A DNA stretch of 18,791 nucleotides from positions 1 to 18,791 of the forward strand of contig JAZLKM010000074.1 of NCBI GenBank assembly GCA_045597645.1. Reading direction: 5' to 3'. Position 1 is the stretch's first letter, and every line of letters begins with the position of its first letter. A model generated the notes under the pieces. The model saw only the letters and a program-made list of their open reading frames with translations, was not told the origin of the DNA and did no database searches. This DNA comes from JAKSSE01 sp045597645. Its GTDB lineage: Bacteria > Bacillota > Clostridia > Lachnospirales > Lachnospiraceae. This document shows, piece after piece, positions 14,350-18,791 of the stretch. Position numbers and translations under genes: made by a program.

Positions 14350-15096
14350 ATGGGAACAATATTATCTGTTGAAAATCTTCATAAGCAATTTGGAGACCTG
14401 ACTGTAATAGAGGACGTCAGTCTTGAACTAAATAAGGGCGAGGTACTGGTGGTTATCGGCCCATCCGGATGCGGTAAAAGCACATTTCTCAGATGCCTCA
14501 ATGGTCTGGAGGATATACAGGATGGAAAGGTACTCCTTGATGGTACTGTAATCAATCCCAATAAAAAGGAGCTTGTTAAAAATAGGGAAAAGATAGGTAT
14601 GGTTTTCCAGAGCTATGACCTGTTTCCGCATAAGACTATTTTGCAAAATATAATAATGGCTCCTGTTGTGGTGCAAAAGAGGAATAAGCAGGAGGTCACC
14701 AAGGAGGCTATGGAGCTCTTGGAGCGAATTGGACTTAGTGCTAAAAAGGACAATTACCCAAGGGAACTGTCAGGCGGCCAAAAGCAGAGGGTGGCTATAA
14801 TCAGAGCTCTGATTATGCATCCTGAGATTCTGCTGTTTGACGAGGTGACAGCGGCTCTTGATCCTGAGATGGTAAAGGAGGTATTAGACCTCATCCTATC
14901 GCTGGCGAAGGAAGGCCGAACCATGGTTATAGTGACACACGAGATGGCATTTGCGAGGGCAGTAGCTGATAGGGTGGCATTCATGGACGGCGGCAGGATA
15001 GTGGAGGAGGGCACTCCGGAGGAACTATTTGATGCTCCTAAAACTGAGAGACTTAAACGCTTTTTGAAGACTTTTGCATATAGCAACGCTGAATAA
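14350..15096 (+). CDS. Polar amino-acid ABC importer ATPase (GlnQ/TcyC-like)
   Basis: This is the cytoplasmic ATPase of the second importer. It has Walker A GPSGCGKST, a Q-loop in MVFQSYDLFPH (the F-x-L-F-P-H form typical of polar amino-acid importers), signature LSGGQKQR, Walker B ILLFDEVTAALDPE and H-loop IVTHEM. The signature helix reads RVAIIRAL where RVAIARAL is normal. The length of 248 aa, with no regulatory C-terminal domain, sets it apart from the MetN of the same operon. GGAG (14339-14342) gives a suitable ribosome binding site inside the end of the previous gene. Together with the two HisM-type permeases and the CjaA-like half of the fused receptor it makes a complete importer. Confidence 0.93.
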   Translation: MGTILSVENLHKQFGDLTVIEDVSLELNKGEVLVVIGPSGCGKSTFLRCLNGLEDIQDGKVLLDGTVINPNKKELVKNREKIGMVFQSYDLFPHKTILQNIIMAPVVVQKRNKQEVTKEAMELLERIGLSAKKDNYPRELSGGQKQRVAIIRALIMHPEILLFDEVTAALDPEMVKEVLDLILSLAKEGRTMVIVTHEMAFARAVADRVAFMDGGRIVEEGTPEELFDAPKTERLKRFLKTFAYSNAE

Positions 15097-15111
15097 TTGA
15101 TAGGAGGGATT

Positions 15112-16296
15112 ATGGAGGAGATTATTTATCTGGACAATGCGGCCACAACCTATGTGAAGCAGGAGGTTATAGATGCGATGCTTCCATACTTTGGAAAGAC
15201 CTTTGGAAATGCAGCCAGCATATACAGGTTTGCAGGTGAGGCCACAAAGGCAGTGAATGCAGCCAGACAGACAGTGGCTGACTTTATTGGAGCTAAGGAG
15301 AGGGAAATATATTTCACCTCCGGCGGCAGCGAATCTGACAACTGGGCACTGGTATCTATTGCAGAGCAGTATGCGAGCAAAGGCAGGCATATTATCACAT
15401 CAAAAATTGAGCATCATGCAATACTTAGCACCTGTGAGTACTTGGAAAAAAGAGGGTATGAGATTACCTATATAGACGTTGATGAGGATGGAGTAGTAGA
15501 TCTGGATATGTTGGAAAAAAACATCAGACCAGACACCATTCTTATTTCAGTTATGTATGCAAACAATGAGATAGGAACTATCCAGCCGGTGAAGGAAATA
15601 GGCGAGATAGCCCATAAGCATGGAGTGATTTTCCACACTGACGCGGTTCAGGCTTATGGTCATGAAAAAATAGATGTAAGTGAGCAGGGAATAGACCTAC
15701 TTAGTGCAAGTGGACACAAATTTAATGGACCTAAGGGCGTGGGCATTCTCTATATTAGGGATGGCATAAAGATTGGTTCATTCATCCACGGAGGCTCACA
15801 AGAGAGAGGGAGGAGAGCCGGTACCCACAACACTCCTGGCATTGTAGGATTTGCCAAAGCTACAGAGCTGGCCAAGGATAATCTTGATGTGCGCAAGGCC
15901 AAGGAGACTGAGCTTAGAGACTATCTGATTGAGCAGGTAGAAAAGAATGTGCCACACATCAAGCTCAATGGTCACAGAACCCAGAGACTGGCGAATAACG
16001 TGAATTTCAGCTTTAGATTTATAGAGGGTGAGTCACTGCTTATCATGCTAGATCAGAAGGGGGTGTGTGGTTCTAGCGGCTCTGCCTGCACGTCAGGTGC
16101 TCTCGACCCATCACATGTGCTTTTGGCAATCGGATTGCCGCATGAAATAGCGCATGGATCACTGCGCTTGACGCTCTCAGAGGAAAATACAAAAGAAGAG
16201 ATTGACTATGTAGTGTCAGCACTGAAGGATATCGTAGACAGGCTTAGAAGCTTTTCGCCGGTGTATGAGGACTTTGTAAAGAAAAATAAGCAGTAA
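15112..16296 (+). CDS. Cysteine desulfurase, IscS/NifS type
   Basis: This PLP enzyme converts cysteine to alanine and hands sulfur as a persulfide to acceptors such as IscU. The start is ATG 15112, 3 nt after AGGAGGG (15102-15108); an upstream in-frame TTG at 15097 lacks a ribosome binding site. The protein begins EEIIYLDNAATT. The PLP-binding lysine is K203 in SASGHKFNGPKGVGILY. The catalytic cysteine is C326 in SGSACTSGALDPSHVL, with the long flexible loop of group I (NifS/IscS) enzymes rather than the SufS form. The length of 394 aa is typical. It is 15 nt after the importer ATPase and 23 nt before the IscU-like scaffold, so imported cysteine is its natural substrate. It could be iscS or nifS; the sequence does not separate them. 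Confidence 0.94.
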   Translation: MEEIIYLDNAATTYVKQEVIDAMLPYFGKTFGNAASIYRFAGEATKAVNAARQTVADFIGAKEREIYFTSGGSESDNWALVSIAEQYASKGRHIITSKIEHHAILSTCEYLEKRGYEITYIDVDEDGVVDLDMLEKNIRPDTILISVMYANNEIGTIQPVKEIGEIAHKHGVIFHTDAVQAYGHEKIDVSEQGIDLLSASGHKFNGPKGVGILYIRDGIKIGSFIHGGSQERGRRAGTHNTPGIVGFAKATELAKDNLDVRKAKETELRDYLIEQVEKNVPHIKLNGHRTQRLANNVNFSFRFIEGESLLIMLDQKGVCGSSGSACTSGALDPSHVLLAIGLPHEIAHGSLRLTLSEENTKEEIDYVVSALKDIVDRLRSFSPVYEDFVKKNKQ

Positions 16297-16319
16297 TACT
16301 GCTATAGAAAGGAATGATT

Positions 16320-16763
16320 ATGAGTCAGGTATTGGAATATAGCGAGAAGGTAATGGATCATTTTACCAATCCCAGAAACGTAGGGGAAATAGATAACGCA
16401 GCAGGTGTGGGCACTGTCGGTAATGCGAAGTGTGGAGACATTATGCGTATGTATCTGGATATCCAGGATGATGTAATCGTTGATGCCAAGTTTAAGACCT
16501 TCGGCTGCGGTGCAGCTATTGCCACGAGCAGTATGGCAACTGAGCTGGTAAAGGGTAAGACTGTCAGTGAGGCAATGAATGTAACCAATAAGGCTGTAAT
16601 GGAGGCGCTTGATGGACTTCCACCGGTTAAAATTCATTGCTCGCTTCTTGCTGAGGAGGCAATACATGCAGCACTTTGGGATTATTCTCAGAGAAATGAT
16701 GTTGTAATCGATGGCCTGGAGGCTCCGGTTGAGGATATAGGAGAGAAAGAGTCAGAGTCATAA
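16320..16763 (+). CDS. IscU/NifU-type Fe-S cluster scaffold
   Basis: This scaffold accepts sulfur from the preceding desulfurase and builds [2Fe-2S] or [4Fe-4S] clusters. The start is ATG 16320, with AGGA (16310-16313) 6 nt upstream; the ATG at 16314 lies too close to that site. The three scaffold cysteines are C38 (NAKCGD), C63 (TFGCGAAIA) and C107 (KIHCSLLAEEAI), with D40 also kept, matching C37, C63 and C106 of E. coli IscU. It is 147 aa with a short acidic C-terminal tail, and has no NifU C-terminal domain or central ferredoxin-like domain. HscA, HscB, ferredoxin and IscR genes do not follow, so this is the compact clostridial IscS-IscU pair. The operon appears to end here. Confidence 0.94.
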   Translation: MSQVLEYSEKVMDHFTNPRNVGEIDNAAGVGTVGNAKCGDIMRMYLDIQDDVIVDAKFKTFGCGAAIATSSMATELVKGKTVSEAMNVTNKAVMEALDGLPPVKIHCSLLAEEAIHAALWDYSQRNDVVIDGLEAPVEDIGEKESES

Positions 16764-16781
16764 ACGTTGTCACATGAAATG

Positions 16782-16810
16782 TTGACAAAGCTGTAAAATT
16801 ATGATAAATT
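16782..16810 (+). promoter_or_regulatory. Strong promoter downstream of the scaffold gene
   Basis: TTGACA (16782-16787), a 17-nt spacer and TAAATT (16805-16810) with an extended TGA just before it make a convincing sigma-A promoter. Transcription would start near 16817, only about 10 nt ahead of the first of two terminator hairpins. Confidence 0.7.
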
Positions 16811-16822
16811 TCAACCCATCAA

Positions 16823-16878
16823 GAGCAAAGGCGTTCCTATTTTTAGGAACGTCTTTTTTTTCTAAAGGAGCAAAGGCG
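16823..16878 (+). repeat. 11-nt direct repeat GAGCAAAGGCG opening both terminators
   Basis: GAGCAAAGGCG is found at 16823-16833 and again at 16868-16878, 45 nt apart, each time running into the 5' arm of a terminator stem. Confidence 0.85.
16827..16861 (+). terminator. First of two tandem terminators
   Basis: AAAGGCGTTCCTA (16827-16839) pairs with TAGGAACGTCTTT (16844-16856) around TTTT, 13 bp with one wobble, and is followed by a run of T to 16861. It probably ends the sulfur operon. It also lies inside the transcript from the promoter at 16782. Confidence 0.9.
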
Positions 16879-16907
16879 CTTATGTAGCAATACATGAGCG
16901 CCTTTTT
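16872..16907 (+). terminator. Second tandem terminator or attenuator before the ATP-grasp gene
   Basis: A 15-bp stem (16872-16886 with 16891-16905, one wobble) carries a GCAA tetraloop and ends in TTTTT (16903-16907). It is 17 nt before the ATP-grasp ribosome binding site, so it may limit expression of that gene. Confidence 0.85.
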
Positions 16908-16938
16908 GTATGGCTAGAAAAGATGGAGGACAAGCAGA

Positions 16939-18264
16939 ATGAAACAGTTAGAGCGGCAGCTGCTGCAGCATACAGACAAGATAAATGATTTGCTGGCCCG
17001 ATATGGAGTAAAGTTTGGAATCTACAAAAATAATACATTTAAGGAACAGCTCTTTCCCTTTGACGCAATTCCCAGAATCATAGAGCATGCAGAGTTTGAG
17101 ATGCTTGAGAAAGGCCTTAAGCAAAGGGTTTTGGCTCTAAATCTGTTTCTTAAGGATATTTATTCAGATAAAAAGATTGTCAAGGATGGAGTAGTTCCTG
17201 AGGACTTTATTTTTGCATCTTCCGGATATATGGCTGAGTGCGAGGGAGTACTTCCTGCAAAAGGGATTTATTCGCACATATCAGGAATAGACCTGGTTAA
17301 GGGAAAGGATGGAGAGTGGTATATCCTGGAGGATAACCTTAGGGTGCCTTCGGGTGCATCATATCCAATGATTGCCAGGGATCTATGCAGGAAAAGCTCA
17401 CCGGAGACCTTCCATAACGTTAAGCTACTGGATAACAGAAACTATGCTGACCTCCTTAGAAAGACAATGGACTATGTCAACACAGGGGGTCATACAGTAA
17501 TTCTCACACCTGGAAGATACAATGCAGCGTACTTTGAGCACTCATATCTAGCTGAGAAGACAGGTGCACATCTTGTGAGCGGCTCAGAGCTGTTTGTTGA
17601 GAACGACTGCTTATACTTTGTAGGAGCCAGCGGTGTAAAAGAGAAGGTAGGAGCGGTATATCGCAGAATCTCTGATGAATATCTGGATCCGATGAATTTT
17701 AACCCAGAATCCCTGATAGGCATTCCGCATATATATGACGCATTTAGAAAAGGAAATGTAGCACTACTCAACGCACCGGGTAACGGCGTGGCTGATGACA
17801 AGGGTATATATTACTTTGTTCCCAAGATGGTTAAGTACTATCTGGGCGAGGAGCCTATATTAAAAAATGCTCCTACATATTTGCCGTTCTATGAGGAGGA
17901 TATGAGCTATGTACTGGAGCACTTTGATGATCTGGTGCTTAAGGATGTAGCTGAGGCAGGCGGATATGGTGTGGTATTTGGCAATACAATGACTGCTCAG
18001 CAGAAAGCAGACTTTATCGAGCTTTTGAAGTCTGAGCCAAGACGGTTCATAGCACAGGAGGTAATAGACTTCCAGGATCTGGATATTTTGGATGAGGGAG
18101 AAATCGTTCCGAGAAAAGCTGATCTTAGAGCGTTCGTGCTTATGGCTGATGAGCCGATGGTTTGGGCGAGCGGTCTTACCAGATTTTCAAGAAATCCTGA
18201 TTCATTCATAGTTAATTCATCACAAGGAGGAGGTTTTAAGGACACATGGGTATTATCTCAGTAG
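16939..18264 (+). CDS. Circularly permuted ATP-grasp family protein (DUF404/DUF407 type)
   Basis: This is a predicted ATP-dependent carboxylate-amine/thiol ligase of the circularly permuted ATP-grasp group. Recognisable family motifs are LFPFDAIPRII followed by GLKQRVLALNLFLKDIY near the N-terminus, YILEDNLRVPSGASYPM (residues about 128-144), the nucleotide-binding part LKDVAEAGGYGVVFG, and the C-terminal VNSSQGGGFKDTWVL, where the family usually ends GGGSKDTWVL. The length of 441 aa is in the family range. GGAGG (16925-16929) is 9 nt before the ATG. It overlaps the following alpha-E gene by 19 nt. This gene pair, often with a transglutaminase-like protease, has been predicted by comparative genomics to make or modify small peptides or amide-linked compounds. 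The real substrate is unknown to me, and the third partner is not in the window. Confidence 0.9.
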   Translation: MKQLERQLLQHTDKINDLLARYGVKFGIYKNNTFKEQLFPFDAIPRIIEHAEFEMLEKGLKQRVLALNLFLKDIYSDKKIVKDGVVPEDFIFASSGYMAECEGVLPAKGIYSHISGIDLVKGKDGEWYILEDNLRVPSGASYPMIARDLCRKSSPETFHNVKLLDNRNYADLLRKTMDYVNTGGHTVILTPGRYNAAYFEHSYLAEKTGAHLVSGSELFVENDCLYFVGASGVKEKVGAVYRRISDEYLDPMNFNPESLIGIPHIYDAFRKGNVALLNAPGNGVADDKGIYYFVPKMVKYYLGEEPILKNAPTYLPFYEEDMSYVLEHFDDLVLKDVAEAGGYGVVFGNTMTAQQKADFIELLKSEPRRFIAQEVIDFQDLDILDEGEIVPRKADLRAFVLMADEPMVWASGLTRFSRNPDSFIVNSSQGGGFKDTWVLSQ

Positions 18265-18791
18265 AACAGGTTGACCACCTTTACTGGTTAGGAAGATATA
18301 CAGAGAGGGTATACACTACCCTGCAGATTTTCTCTAAAAGCTTTGACATGATGATTGATGCGACGGAGGATGTTTATCCGAAATATTGTGAGGCACTGGA
18401 CATTCCCAACATTTATGAATCCAAGGAAGATTTTATAAAAAGATATCCATTTGACGCTAGCATTCCGGATTCAATAATCAGCAATCTAAACAGGGCGTAT
18501 GACAATGCGATTGTACTTAGAGAGACAATTGGATCAGATGCTCTCTCGTATATTCAGCTGTCTATCTATGCCATGAACAAGGCTGCAACAAGTGATTCTC
18601 CACTGATTGAGCTGCAGCAGATTATGGACGATTTGCTTTCTTTCTGGGGAATTGTAGATGACCAGATAGATGTGGAGCAGATTAGAAACATAATAAAGGC
18701 TGGAAAACGCATAGAGAGAATCGACCTATATGCAAGACTTGAGCTAGACAAAAAAAGCCTGGAGCGTGAAATTCATAGAATGATTCCTCGA
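18246..18791 (+). CDS. Alpha-E domain protein (DUF403), N-terminal part; runs off the window
   Basis: The frame from ATG 18246 is open for 182 codons to the last base, so the C-terminus is missing; family members have about 310 residues. The start overlaps the ATP-grasp gene by 19 nt, and AAGGAGGAGG (18224-18233) lies 12 nt upstream. The N-terminal signature VDHLYWLGRYTERVYTTLQIF matches the alpha-E form LYWLGRYxER, and the remainder is entirely helical, ending with a KRIERIDLYARLEL helix. Alpha-E proteins are regular partners of circularly permuted ATP-grasp proteins; their role is not established. Confidence 0.88.
   Translation, partial: MGIISVEQVDHLYWLGRYTERVYTTLQIFSKSFDMMIDATEDVYPKYCEALDIPNIYESKEDFIKRYPFDASIPDSIISNLNRAYDNAIVLRETIGSDALSYIQLSIYAMNKAATSDSPLIELQQIMDDLLSFWGIVDDQIDVEQIRNIIKAGKRIERIDLYARLELDKKSLEREIHRMIPR

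Noticed and set aside
15097..15099. TTG start for the cysteine desulfurase
   Set aside because: AGGAGGG lies downstream of it and directly serves ATG 15112; homologues begin near xxIYLDNAATT.
1..18791. CRISPR arrays, insertion sequences, tRNA or rRNA genes
   Set aside because: No regularly spaced repeats, transposase-like frames, cloverleaf sequences or rRNA segments were seen on either strand.

Overview
The window reads as a stretch of low-to-moderate GC Firmicutes chromosome, most likely a motile member of the Lachnospiraceae/Clostridia. The reasons are a T-box-controlled threonyl-tRNA synthetase, strong AGGAGG-type ribosome binding sites, sigma-A-like promoters, many short U-tailed terminators, a Cache chemoreceptor and clostridial-looking protein sequences. 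The taxon is an inference from gene style; no rRNA or other marker gene is present.

Layout. Positions 1-1874 hold the 3' part of a large, probably exported protein of unknown function and a small unknown protein. Positions 1900-2219 hold a promoter and a complete threonine T-box leader with specifier ACC, followed by thrS (a form without the N-terminal TGS domain) and a response-regulator diguanylate cyclase that carries a second, degenerate GGDEF domain. A methyl-accepting chemotaxis protein follows. It converges on a TauE/SafE-type permease on the minus strand, and the chemoreceptor's terminator lies inside the permease coding region. A RelA/SpoT-synthetase-domain protein comes next, with a structured 3' region and a terminator.

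The centre of interest is 9311-16763, a sulfur amino-acid uptake and sulfur mobilisation operon. A near-consensus promoter drives a 39-codon leader peptide with a CCMCC core and a terminator/antiterminator pair, which suggests cysteine-responsive attenuation. The first structural gene encodes one lipoprotein in which a cysteine-binding family-3 solute-binding domain (CjaA-like) is joined to a complete MetQ/NlpA domain. It is followed by a MetN ATPase with a NIL domain, a MetI permease, two HisM-type polar amino-acid permeases, a second ATPase, an IscS/NifS-type cysteine desulfurase and an IscU-type scaffold. The arrangement suggests one tethered double receptor feeding two different ABC transporters, with imported cysteine passing to Fe-S cluster assembly.

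After nifU there is a good promoter that runs straight into two tandem intrinsic terminators sharing an 11-nt repeat. The window ends in a circularly permuted ATP-grasp protein and the start of an alpha-E domain protein, a conserved gene pair whose product is not known to me.
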